From Persicaria tinctoria (lineage: Eukaryota > Streptophyta > Magnoliopsida > Caryophyllales > Polygonaceae), in contig JBANSL010000004.1 of the NCBI GenBank assembly GCA_037127255.1, positions 88,804,627-88,868,626 of the forward strand: a DNA stretch of 64,000 nt, written 5' to 3'. The translations under genes were made by a program, and so were the position numbers. This document shows positions 45,839 to 56,352 of this stretch, piece by piece. Below the pieces are notes generated by a model that did not search any database, was not told the origin of the DNA, and was given only the letters and a program-made list of their open reading frames with translations. Every line of letters begins with the position of its first letter. The stretch's first letter is position 1.

Positions 45839-46047
45839 GCCCATGTGTACTAGGTAGTAGAGTTTTGTAAGCCAAAACTATTTTATTTTTTGGTGGATGT
45901 AGTGAGTGAAAATGCATTATTCATTAATTCATCCCTGTTGTTGTTGACTTGGGAACACTTTTTTTGCTGTGGACTATATAGAACATGATCATGGTTTGTC
46001 TCTTGTCTTCGAAGCCCGTGAACCATTAACCATGTTTAGTTATGTAA

Positions 46048-46190
46048 CGTTCCGGCTATATACACCGCAAATCATGCACGTCCTTAAGGACGTGCATGAT
46101 TAAAAGGCTTGCACGTCCTTAAGGACGTGTAATATTAGACACAAGGCTTCAATATTAACCTTGTGATTTGCGGTGTATATAGCAACACCC
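46048..46190. repeat. 143-bp miniature inverted-repeat element
   Basis: Ends CGTTCCGGCTATATACACCGC and GGGTGTTGCTATATACACCGC are inverted, with TTATGTAA duplicated at 46040-46047 and 46191-46198. The interior has two copies of the palindrome GCACGTCCTTAAGGACGTG(C). The ends and 8-9-bp duplication fit a very small MULE or hAT derivative. Confidence 0.75.
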
Positions 46191-46213
46191 TTATGTAAAC
46201 TACTTAATCTTTA

Positions 46214-46841
46214 CTCCCTCCGTAATGAAATAATTATCTTTTTGACTATTTTTTTCTTGTAACAAAATATTTGTCCCTTTAAACTTAATTAATGACAAAA
46301 TTTTCTAATTTTATCAATTCATCTCATTAATTGTATTTGATTTACAAGATATTCTATTAATACTCCATCTTTCCATACTATTCTTTTTTTTTCATTGGTC
46401 CATTTTTTTTCCACATTATTTATTTACTGAATTTTTAACTATTCCACTTTCTAATTTCAGGTTCCTTAGAGCATGCACAATGGGGGTTCCTTAACCCAAA
46501 TTTAAGAAACTTAATATTATTCTATTTGATATTATAAAAAATGGAACTAGGAACGATAAGACGAGTTCTTTACTAAAGAACCCTTAAACACCCATTAAAA
46601 GAGGGAAAATGGGGCACTTTTCCACAAAAATTGGGAACCACACAACAATTGAGAGTTAATTAAGAAACTCTTATGGGTTCAAGGGATATGAGTGGAAATG
46701 TAAAATGGGTTGTTTAAATAATGTTGAAGAGAGAGAAAGATAAAAGGTTGAGTTAAGAAACCCTAATGGGTTCGAGGGATGCGGATGCTCTTAAGAAGTG
46801 TGAAAACCCCCAAAGAGACAATTATTTTATTACCGAGGGAG
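46214..46841. repeat. Stowaway-like MITE disrupted by a nested element
   Basis: Outer ends CTCCCTCCGTAATGAAATAAT and CTCCCTCGGTAATAAAATAAT are inverted and flanked by TA (46212-46213, 46842-46843). Most of its right half is occupied by the insertion at 46469-46790. Confidence 0.8.
46469..46790. repeat. Tourist-type MITE nested in the Stowaway element
   Basis: Ends GAGCATGCACAATGGGG and GAGCATCCGCATCCCTCG are inverted, with TTA at 46466-46468 and 46791-46793. It must have jumped in after the Stowaway copy. Confidence 0.82.
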
Positions 46842-47227
46842 TACTATATAAGAGTTTCGAGGAGGGGATAAAACTTCTACCATATGAATTTTGGTGCTCC
46901 ATTTCCAGTTTAGCAGCAACAAGAGACCTCGACTTCCAACACATCAACATAGAAAGAGATAGTCTTATGGTCATTAATTCAGTATTTGATAAGCGGAAAT
47001 GTCATTGAGAGATCAAGATGATCATCACGAACAATTTGCAACTTCTGCAATATTTTAAGTGGTCATTATGCGCACACCTCTTCTGTGAGGTCAATTGGAT
47101 GCCAGACAAAATGTCGCAACTATGACATTCTATGGACCATGATGCTTTCATGTCACACCCGGAGTTTCTATCTCATGTTTGGAGAGATGTCATTGGGTGG
47201 TAGGTTAGCAATATCTAACACCACCTT

Positions 47228-47808
47228 CTTAATTATACCGGGTATATTATAACTTGAGGTCGTGCTTAAAGCTTTTGGTTTTGATATTAAATAAAATAAA
47301 TATAAGATTTAGTTTAATTAGTTTTTGAAATCAGAGCTTTTCAGCATCTATTCACCCTAGCTTTTCAAATCTTTTGGTTTTCTATTTACAAGTTTTCATC
47401 TACTACTCTAAAGCTGTATTTACCAAATATCATATTAACTTAATTATTAACATATATTTAACATAAATAATACATCAGCTTTCACTACCCAATCAGATTT
47501 AAGTACCTTGTCAGCTACCAATGACCTCTTGCCCTAGTGGTAAGAGTGAGGTGCTTCCTTGTGCCTCACTACCATGAGATCAAGGGTTCAAATCCCACTA
47601 GGAGCAATTTGTGCTTGAGTGGGTACTCATGCCTTGGTTTGCCTTGGCATGGGTTAGCCTGTCTTGCGGCTTGCCGCTTGGCTTACCCGGCTCGAGTGCT
47701 TTGCAGGCTAGTGCTCGGCCCGTGGAGGACTAGTCGATAATCTCGGAACCTCCACGTCATCCAAAAAAAAAAGTACCTTGTCAGCTTACCTTTTTACCAA
47801 ACTTAGGC
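47228..47808. repeat. MITE of the 1928-2219 family, split by a SINE
   Basis: The right end reads CCTAAGTTTGGTAAAAAGGTAAGCTGA when inverted. Its interior (GCTGATGTATTATTTATG) parallels 1928-2219. The left limit is vague. The SINE at 47517-47770 lies within it. Confidence 0.5.
47517..47770 (+). mobile_element. tRNA-derived SINE, copy 2
   Basis: A perfect duplication AAGTACCTTGTCAGCT (47501-47516, 47771-47786) bounds a 254-bp element. It has box A-like CTAGTGGTAAGAG, box B GGGTTCAAATCCC and a short A tail. Its body is close to copy 1 (44171-44437), so both come from one active family. Confidence 0.9.
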
Positions 47809-47811
47809 TTA

Positions 47812-48206
47812 GAGCATCATTAGTGGTCAGGTTTACCAACCCCTTAGCCCCATTTTCTATCTTATAAGGCTTCCCTATGAATGTGGGGTAAACCTCATGG
47901 AAGTGAAAGGGTTGGGCAAACCCCAGCAGAGAGAGGCAGCCCCATCTCCTCCCCCTTCCCCTTTTCTTTTTTAAAATAATAAAAATATGGCTTTTATAAA
48001 TTTTTATTAGGTTGATTAAATTTTGATTGGTTAAAAATATGTATTGGGGTATAAATAAAGTTAAAAAAATAGTAATGGGGTAAACTTATGGGTGTGGGTT
48101 AAAAGTTAGAAATTCTTAAGGTATGAGGTAGAGTTAGTGGAAAATGAGGTGTTAAAATATTACGAGGAAGGAGAGGGACGGGGTTACCCCATGAGTGCTG
48201 ATGCTC
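47812..48206. repeat. Tourist-type MITE, 395 bp
   Basis: Ends GAGCATCATTAGTGGTCAGG and GAGCATCAGCACTCATGGGG are inverted, with TTA at 47809-47811 and 48207-48209. Same superfamily as 46469-46790 but a different interior. Confidence 0.82.
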
Positions 48207-48416
48207 TTAATATGATTTTTTGTCCAACATTATAAGCAGTGAGAAGATCATGAAAGTGGAAGAAAGAAAAAACAGATGAAATGATTATATATATATATGA
48301 ACTATGAAGTGAACTTCAATTCATTACTCAATCAATTCAAAGGAGGAGATGGAAAATCTAGCGGGTTCAAAGAATGGAATGGAAATTTCAAGGTGTTAAT
48401 TAAATCAAAAGACTTT

Positions 48417-48811
48417 GGGTGTGTATGGCTTGCATATAAGCAAGCTAAAAAGCGTGAAATTATTAGCTGTTAAAAAAATAAACGGGTTTAAATGGTGTAT
48501 GGGAACAACAAATAAGCTTTAGTCAGTTAAAAAAAGGGTTTATAAATAAGCTTCCGATTGAAGCTTATTTTGAGGTTTATATTCCATAATTACTATTTTA
48601 CCCCTTCTCTTTTATCTTATTTGGTTTGAAAGTACCACAATACCCCTAATAAAAACCAAATAAACTCCACTTTTTACAAATAAACTGTTTTTCGCCCCCA
48701 TACGGAGTTTATATTTTTTCATAAATTTTTAACTACTTTTACCAACAGTTTATAAATTTTTACCCTGTTTATAATTTTAGTCAGTTTATTAACCCCGTCC
48801 CATACGAACCC
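48417..48811. repeat. MITE with GGGTGTGTATGG ends
   Basis: GGGTGTGTATGGCTT on the left pairs with GGGTTCGTATGGGACG on the right; TTT flanks both sides. The interior contains inverted AATAAGCTT and AAACTG motifs. Confidence 0.6.
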
Positions 48812-49020
48812 TTTGTCTACGTCGGCTATATTAGAAGTCATTCTAGCACATAGGATGTTCGTATCGTCTAGTCCGTAATTATGATCTATTATTTGGTATA
48901 TATATTTTTTAATTGAATGTGACGAATTATTGTATTATTTTTCTTAATAAATATGGTAGTTTTATAATAATCTCGAGGCATGTCCAAACTTTCTTCGACA
49001 AAAAGGTACAAACTTTGGGT

Positions 49021-49330
49021 CCGTTTGATAATGAAGGTAGCTTTTCGGAACTTTTGATTTTAATATTTTATAGTTTTAAATAAGTTAAATATAAAATTTT
49101 AATTTAATTAGTTTTTGAAATTATATTTTTAACCGCTATTCACCCAAAGCTTTTCAGAATTCTATTCATTTTCTCCTATCTAATCAGCTAGTTAGCCTAG
49201 TTTGTATCAGATACTCTATCAGCTGGTTACCAAACATCTTACTAACTTATGAAAACTCTAATTTAACTTATATTTAACACACTAATCAATCTCCCATGAA
49301 AAAAAAACACTAATCAATCAGCTTCAGCTA
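49021..49330. repeat. remnant of the 1928-2219 MITE family
   Basis: GGGTCCGTTTGATAATGAAGG begins a segment that runs through TAATTTAATTAGTTTTTGAAAT to TCAGCTTCAGCTACCCCATC, matching the layout of 47228-47808. The right end is not preserved. Confidence 0.45.
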
Positions 49331-50236
49331 CCCCATCATTTCTTTGATTTTTTTTTTTAAAATTGAGCATAGATTATGTTAGATGTATTATATGAGTCAA
49401 GAAGCTCAATTATAATTAGGTCATGATATATACTTATATATAATCTTTTTTTTTTTTATCTTAGTCCAGTTCGATCGACTTAGTCGCTCTACATCTGGAT
49501 CAGGTACTGTATGGCCCATTTAAGGGGTTGACCCTCCCACTCACAAGCGACTCCATGTTTCCAACCGATATATAATCTAATAATAGCGAAGGCTAACGAT
49601 GATTATTCATTCTAACATCTATATATAATCTAATAATAGCGAAGACAATTAGGATTATTCATTCTAACCGATTAGACTATATGCCACTCATTTGAAAATA
49701 AATAATAATAAAATAGTTAGAAATATAAATTTAAAATCCACAAGGAACACCAATTCGAAACTCTCCACCTATAATCAGATATTTAGGACTAGAATCGTGG
49801 AACTACGATATCTTTGTTTAAACCCTCTTATTCAAACTACTCAATGTGTGGTTATTTACAAAAAAAAATAAAAAATTGACCCATGCATTATCTTAAAAAA
49901 AAAGTGATTAAGTGAATCATGTATCTATGTTGCTAGTTTCTACTATTGAATATTAGACCTAGACACCAAGGAGGGAGTATTAAATTATACCATATGATAT
50001 AATAATGTGGTAGAGACAAAATTATATTCAAATGGACTACTATTATACCTAATTCATAATTCCATTATGAATTTATGATGACCATTGCACATTGAAAATA
50101 TAGACTTTCAATGACCCACATGGCAGACCTCTTTCCTTTTCCTTTGCCCCTTTTTATTTTTTATCCCTTAATTATTATTTTTCTATTTTGGGCACTCTCA
50201 TTCATGTGATGAAAATGTCAAAATAATTGAATCCAT
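49331..50236. other. AT-rich spacer with one short tandem duplication
   Basis: No gene. A 58-bp unit containing ATATATAATCTAATAATAGC and GATTATTCATTCTAAC is duplicated in tandem at about 49563-49672. Confidence 0.6.
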
Positions 50237-50345
50237 CAATGACTCCTCCTAGTGGTAAAGAAGAGGTGCATTGCTACTTGCTAGAGATCAAGAGTTTCAA
50301 TTTTACTTGTTACAATTTGTGAAAATATAATTGTTCAAGTCTTCA
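50237..50345 (+). mobile_element. degraded SINE fragment
   Basis: CAATGACTCCTCCTAGTGGTAAAGAAGAGGTGC followed by GAGATCAAGAGTTTCAATT parallels the tRNA-like head of the SINEs at 44171 and 47517, with many substitutions and no 3' body. Confidence 0.6.
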
Positions 50346-50479
50346 ATAGTTTGAGTGAGTCTTTCTAATGACTTGTCGTTTGACTTTTCTTATTTGGGTA
50401 ATCTGATTATTTTTTGGTGCAAAGTAATCTGAATATTAATGCTTAGGGCTCGTGAATGATTAATACGGAGTAGATAACA

Positions 50480-51098
50480 TTATTATTATCATCATCATCA
50501 TCATCATCATCAACAGAATTTCCATGAAATTGGATGGGAGTCGGCTAACAAGCTGAGGTTCGCAACCCTTTTGAATACTAAAAGCAACTCTAATTAAAGT
50601 GTGACATGTATCCCTACTATATCCAGGTATCCCCTTAGCGACTCCACACACCCGCTTGAGAAGCCCCATGACATCATCCCCTAAGTCACCAACAGTAGAA
50701 AAGAAAAATTGTAGAAAATGATATCATTTTTCTCTGCAAACATCCTCATATTTTTTCCTTTTGTTTTCAGCAGCTACCATAGTCTCTCTACCTAGAATGA
50801 AACCTGAAAGACCAGAGGAGCTAAAGATAGAAGTACCCGTAATGTCAACACAAGTGTCCTTGCCCTGGAACCAGTTATAGAACAGAATATCGGCGGGACG
50901 TAGCTCACCTCCCTTGACATCAATCATACCGGTAGATGCCTCTTTACGAACCGAAATTCTAGCCTTCAAGCACTCATCGTATAAAACATCACGCACCATA
51001 TTATGTCGGTGTTTAACACCAATATCAGCAGCACAAGTAAGAGTGTGATCTCCCCACGGGTCCAAAATGCCTTTCTCACAAGCAAGATGACCCTTCAC
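50480..51098 (-). pseudogene. fragment of a plant RT-associated protein with nuclease-like motif
   Basis: The minus-strand frame 51098-50724 reads DPWGDHTLTCA, KHRHNMVRDVLYD, RKEAS, LRPADILFYNW and DTCVDITG. After a frame break the downstream part holds LVSRLPSNFME (about 50520-50560). The Cys-His cluster followed by RPAD and VDITG resembles the restriction-like endonuclease layout (PD-(D/E)XK) after RT in R2-type retroelements. I recall similar uncharacterised plant proteins ending in the same LVSRLPSNFM phrase. It is N-terminally truncated at a CGCCTAGGCG repeat (51084-51190) and 3' disrupted near a (CAT)n microsatellite, so it is non-functional. The nuclease assignment is inference. Confidence 0.55.
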
Positions 51099-51190
51099 CG
51101 CCTAGGCGCTAGACGACCCTTCACCGCCTAGGCGTTAGGCGACACTTCACCGCCTAGGATCCACCTTAACGTTTTTTAGAACAATGTTAT
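51084..51190. repeat. fragment of the CGCCTAGGCG MITE family
   Basis: Three copies of ACCGCCTAGGCG(C/T)TAG(A/G)CGAC-like sequence end in GTTTTTTAGAACAATG, the terminal sequence of the element at 29849-30363. Its left part abuts the antisense pseudogene. Confidence 0.65.
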
Positions 51191-51264
51191 TATTATAATT
51201 ATAAATGATATAAATCTAGGAATGATTTGTTTCAACAACATACTATACTTTACAAAATGAATAA

Positions 51265-51940
51265 GGGAAAATTAATTAAAATACACCCACCTTTGGGGGT
51301 ATGATAAAAATATATCCTAAACTTTCAATTGTAATAAAAATATCCCGACCTTTGAAGATAGTGGTAATATATTACCACGAGTTTTCTCACCGGCCAAAAA
51401 TGCTGACAAGACAGCCGATGTAGATTTTTTTTTGACAGGGCAGCCTAATTGAAAGTGTTTTTACAAATTAGCACTAAAATTGAGTTTTATTGAACATTTT
51501 CTTTAAGAAAAAAAAGAGTTCAACCGGGTTCATACCCAACGAATGATTTTCATTTTTAATGATGAAAAAATCAACCTTAAACCTAGTCAATCATCTACTC
51601 CTCCTCGAATCTCGATCAATCTCCTTGAATCCACACCAGCTTAACAGGCGATCACATAAGAAGATAAGAGGGAGGAAAAGACATTGGGTATGAGCCCGGT
51701 CCAACTCTTTATTTTTTTTACCTAAGAAAACCGTCCAAGAAGACCCTTGTCAAAAAAATTTACGTGTCCAAGAAAACTCTTGTCAATTTTTTTTATGTAG
51801 GTTACCCTGTCAGTTTTTTTGACCCGAGAGAAAACACGTGGTAATATATTAACACTACTCTCAAAGGTCATGATATTTTTATCACATTTGAAAATTTAGG
51901 ATATATTTTTACCATACTCCGTATTTTAATTAGTTTTCCC
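51265..51940. mobile_element. MULE-type MITE with long TIRs
   Basis: It is flanked by a perfect 9-bp AATGAATAA (51256-51264, 51941-51949). Ends GGGAAAATTAATTAAAATAC and GGGAAAACTAATTAAAATAC are inverted. The TIRs extend more than 130 bp to TGGTAATATATTACCACG / CACGTGGTAATATATTAAC. No transposase. Confidence 0.88.
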
Positions 51941-52230
51941 AATGAATAATAAATGATATTAATCGTAAAATTGATTGGAATCCTTCAATTACCATTAATA
52001 TACGGAGGACTTGTTTCATGGGCCCGAGATGAACAACCCAGGCCCATCAATGTGGTTAATCCGACCGATAAGCCCAAATAAATGTCTAACTGCCAAGTAA
52101 ACCAATAAAATAGTAAAAGCACAGTGGAATACGACGTCGTTCGGTGCTCTCCCTTCCGAAGGGGGGCTTTTACATTATCCATCTGCGACTGCCAACAAAA
52201 ATCCTAAAACCTCCATTTTCTCGCTCTTCA

Positions 52231-54968
52231 ATGTCACTGCCATGGTTCCCCTCTCTCTCCCTCTCCTCCCCTCTCCTACCGGACCCGCCCCCGCCCTGCC
52301 ACCTCCGCCGCCCCCTCCTACCCGTCCACCACCTCCACCTCAAATGTCTCCGCCCTCCGTCGGCAATCGGCCCCGACGGGAAGTACTACCCTACCCCGGC
52401 CGACGACGAGCCGCCTGAGGCCGCCGAGGACACCTCCCACGGCGTCTCTAGGTACCAGCAGATCAGCCGCCAAGCCGCCCGCGCTCGCCGCGCCGAGGAG
52501 GAGGATTTCAAGAACAACCAGTCGGTTTTCCTGAACGCCATTAAGGACGTCGAAGACGCCCCCGACGTCCCCCTGCCTGAGACGGATTCGAATTACGGAG
52601 ACGATTTGTTTGGCGAGATCGATAAGGCGATTGCGATGAAGAGGAAGGAGTTCGTGAAGCAGGGGCTGTTGAAGCCCAATCCTCCCAAGGCTGTGGCGGC
52701 GGCGGACGGTGGTGGTGTCAATGGGGCTTTGGAGGAGATTGAGGAGTTGGAGGCGGAGGAAGTTGTTGATTTGGAGGAGATTGATGAATTGGCGGGATTG
52801 AGAGTTGTCTCTGCTGATTCGGAGGGGGAAGATGAAGAGAGAGGTTCCGATTTCGACGACGACGAAGATTCAGGTGAGTTTGGGGGTAAGGTTAACTCCA
52901 AATCTGATCCATTTGCTTCTGATTTCAGTCTCGATTTCGATGCATTCGGTAAACCTAAAGTTAGAATTGTGGAACCTAAGTTTAAGATGACTCTTGCTGA
53001 GCTGTTGGATGAGAGCAAGGTGGTTCCAATTATGGTTTATGGTAATCTGGAGGTTGAAATCACTGGGATTGAGCATGACTCTAGGGTTGTTAGTCCAGGT
53101 GATTTGTTCATTTGCTGTGTTGGGAGGAACACTGATGGCCATTTGTATCTGAGTGAGGCTGATAAGAGAGGTGCAGTGGCTGTTGTTGCCAGCAAAGAGA
53201 TTGACATTGAGGAGACCCTAGGGTGTAAGGCTCTGGTGATTGTAGAAGATACGAATCTGGCACTGCCTGCGTTAGCTGCGTCTTTCTACAGGTATCCGAC
53301 AAAGAATATGTCGGTGATTGGGGTCACTGGCACGAGTGGGAAGACCACTGCTGCGTATTTGATCAAGGGAATGTATGAGGCGATGGGGCTGAGGACAGGG
53401 ATGTTGAGCTCTGTCGGGAATTACATACACGGGGATAATAAGTTGGATTCGGCAAGTAGTAAAGTTGATGCTGTTTCGATTCAGAAGTGGATGGCTAAGA
53501 TGCATCATAATGGGACTGAGGCGGTTGTCATGGGGGTGTCTTCGAATGAGTTGGCCGATGGGAGGTGTGGTGAAGTTGATTTTGATATTGCAGTGTTTAC
53601 GAACTTGATGACGGACCATCTGGATTCTAATCAGTCTGCGGAGGAGTATCGTGATGCCAAGGTTCAGTTGTTTGCAAGGATGGTTGATCCAGAGCGGCAT
53701 AGGAAGATCGTCAACATTGATGACCCGAATGCACCTTTCTTTCTTGGACAAGGGAACAGTGACGTGCCAGTTGTGACATTTGCCATGGAGAACAAGAATG
53801 CAGATGTGCATCCCCTGAAATCCGAGCTCTCTCTATTTGAGACAACAGTGTTGGTCAATACTCCTCAGGGGATATTAGAGATATCGTCTGGGTTGCTTGG
53901 AAAGCACAACATCTACAACATCCTTGCTGCAGTTGCAGTTGGCGTTGCTGTAGGAGCACCGTTGGAGGACATTGTGAGGGGCATTGAGGAGGTGGACGCA
54001 GTTCCCGGTAGGTGTGAGCTGATAGATGAAGAGCAGGCTTTCGGAGTGGTTGTAGACCATGCCAGCACTCCTTATGCCTTGTCGAGACTTCTTGATTCCG
54101 TTAGAGAGCTCAAACCAAAGAGAATTATAACAGGTAATGCACTTTAACAAACGAGAAACTCAAAGTCGAATGTCCTTAATCAATATTCCCGTTTCCTTGT
54201 TTACTTGTCTTACATTTTAGTGCTTCTCTTGCAGTTATTGGTTGTTGTGGCGATGCAGAAAGGGGAAAGAGACCTATGATGGCAAAGATTGCTACAGATA
54301 AGAGTGATGTGACTATGCTGACATCCGATAATCCCAGGAGTGAAGATCCTTGTATGTTTTAGAAAACATTATTTGATAAGTTGAAGTTGTTTGCTTGAAG
54401 CTAACCATTTGATGTTTTACTTGTCAGTGGATATCTTGGATGATATGTTGGCTGGTGTTGGTATGACAATGCAAGATTACTTGAAACACGGAGAGAACGA
54501 CTATTACCCGCCTCTTGCAAATGGCCATAGGTTGTTCCTCCATGATATCAGACGGGTAGGTGTACGGGCAGCTGTAGCAATGGGGGAAGAAGGCGATATG
54601 GTGGTAAGTCTCCAAAGCTGCTACACAATTCCACACAAGTGAAAATTGTAGTAGTTTGGTTTCATGTAGTGAGGTTAAAAATGATAATTTCTGATGGAAC
54701 TGTTGCAGGTTGTTACGGGCAAAGGCCATGAAACAAATCAGATTGAAGGCGACAAGACAGAGTTCTTTGATGATCGCGAAGAGTGCAGGGAAGCATTGCA
54801 ATATGTCGACGAGCTGCACCAAGCTGGAATCGACACAACTGAATTCCCATGGCGGTATGTAAACAGTTTACTGTTGATAATTCCTGCAGGGTGCTTTCTA
54901 GAAATAAAAATGAAATGTTGTGTGTGGGTGTGGTTGTTTCACTCTACAGGTTACCCGAGAGCCATTGA
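52231..54968 (+). CDS. MURE: plastid MurE-like ligase homologue (PEP-associated PAP11 type)
   Basis: Five exons give 786 residues: 52231-54133, 54235-54351, 54428-54603, 54709-54854, 54950-54968; the protein ends FPWRLPESH. The start MSLPWFPSL is chosen over the upstream ATG at 52144 because a Ser/Pro/Leu-rich transit peptide should begin there. Plant-specific residues about 50-240 include [17 protein letters not shown] and [17 protein letters not shown], then an acidic stretch. Mur ligase domains follow: ATP loop TGTSGKTT (about 365-372), DNPRSEDP (about 666-673, the meso-diaminopimelate signature of bacterial MurE) and GKGHE (about 733). In Arabidopsis the homologue is needed for plastid-encoded RNA polymerase activity and chloroplast development; in moss it still serves plastid division and peptidoglycan. 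Intact, similar in length to the Arabidopsis protein. Whether it is catalytic cannot be told from sequence. Confidence 0.95.
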
Positions 54969-56352
54969 TGCACCTTGGACATTCAACCATGACGTATTCT
55001 TGGATCGCCTAGGAGCTCTGATCCACATAACCAAAGCTGGTGCTGATGAAGAGGATCGTACTGTTAGTAGATCCGTTCACAGAGGACTTGACAGTTTTGT
55101 TCAAGGTAACAATGCTTAAACGTACAAATAAGCAGAAAGTGCAGGCCTGGATTTTGATCGTGTTTAGGCAATTTATGCCTAATTTTTTGGCAGAGTAGTG
55201 TATCAACACATGTAAACCGAATGTTATTAGATTGTAATTTGTAAAGCTTAGTTGATCTGAAAATTGAAGTAGGGTCCGAAAATGTTTGGTATTGATTGTT
55301 GTATTACAAAGCTGTTAAGGACCTTTCTTGTTTCTTCATCTCCATTACAAGTCTCCTAAACTTTCCCCCCTTTTTAGCTGAGGAAACTAGCGATAACTAA
55401 AGTATCTTTGGATTCAAAATTATGGAATTGAAACTAGTGTGAAGACATGCTCAAGCAATGCTGTATTCATATAGAACAAATAAGCAACAACAGTTAAGTT
55501 GCAAGCAAGCACTTAACTCTCAACTGGATTAATCAAGTTAATAACAGAAACAACAATCGAGGCAAAATATGGCACACAACCACACCATCTGTGTGTTTGA
55601 TATCAGCAAGTAGCATTTTAACCATTGCAGACAATCAGCAAAATCCAATCCCTATGTGATCCACAAATGGTAACAGATGCAATGTTCTAGCGCTATTTAC
55701 AACTCTTGATTGAGAGTACATGCCAGTCAAATAGCTCTCCAACATCAACAGCAATTCAAACTACATATAAGTGCATAAGAACATAAAGCTAACTAATGAG
55801 CAAAACTAATTTAGGTACATACAAATACAGGCTAAATGTTAGCTTCTATACAAGGAGTATATATTCTGTACAAAACAAGTGATTTCTATGTCACTTTAAA
55901 CAAGCAGCATCAACAACCATCTAGTACTGAACAAATTTTATACTATACTAAACAGTTAAGTCAAATACTGAATATTATAGGTAGATTGTAGGCAACAGAA
56001 ACAACAATTAGCTCAAGGGCTTAAGCCAACCTCTTGCCCATTTTTATAACAGCAAAAAATATCAATAGATCATAACAGATATTTCAAACAAATGCACTGT
56101 ACAATCCCTTCTAATATTCATATGTATATCAGTTTAATAGCCAGTTTAGAATCCAATATCAAATTGAAGCATTGAAACAACAGAGTAAGAAGTACCTCTG
56201 ATATTTAGGCAACATGAACACATCATAAACAAAATAAAAAACTTGATATCAGAGAAACCCCATTTTTTTTTCCTGGATATGAACTAGCAAGCACACAATC
56301 TCCAAACCATTCCCCAAAACATAAGCCAGGCACATCCACCATTGGCATTCTC
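54969..56352. other. convergent 3' intergenic region
   Basis: It holds the 3' UTRs of the MurE-like gene (plus) and the ELC-like gene (minus). No further ORF was found. T-rich AAAGCTGTTAAGGACCTTTC (55310-55330) and a long A/T-rich tract follow; no transposon ends were recognised. Confidence 0.6.

Noticed and set aside
47537..47740. 67-codon ORF in a SINE
   Set aside because: It lies wholly within a tRNA-derived SINE body; no protein expected.
52144..52230. Upstream ATG of the MurE-like ORF
   Set aside because: It would bury the transit peptide behind 29 unrelated residues; ATG 52231 is preferred, though not proven.
52593..53018. 141-codon minus-strand ORF across the MurE-like gene
   Set aside because: Ser-rich shadow of the Glu/Asp-rich coding strand.
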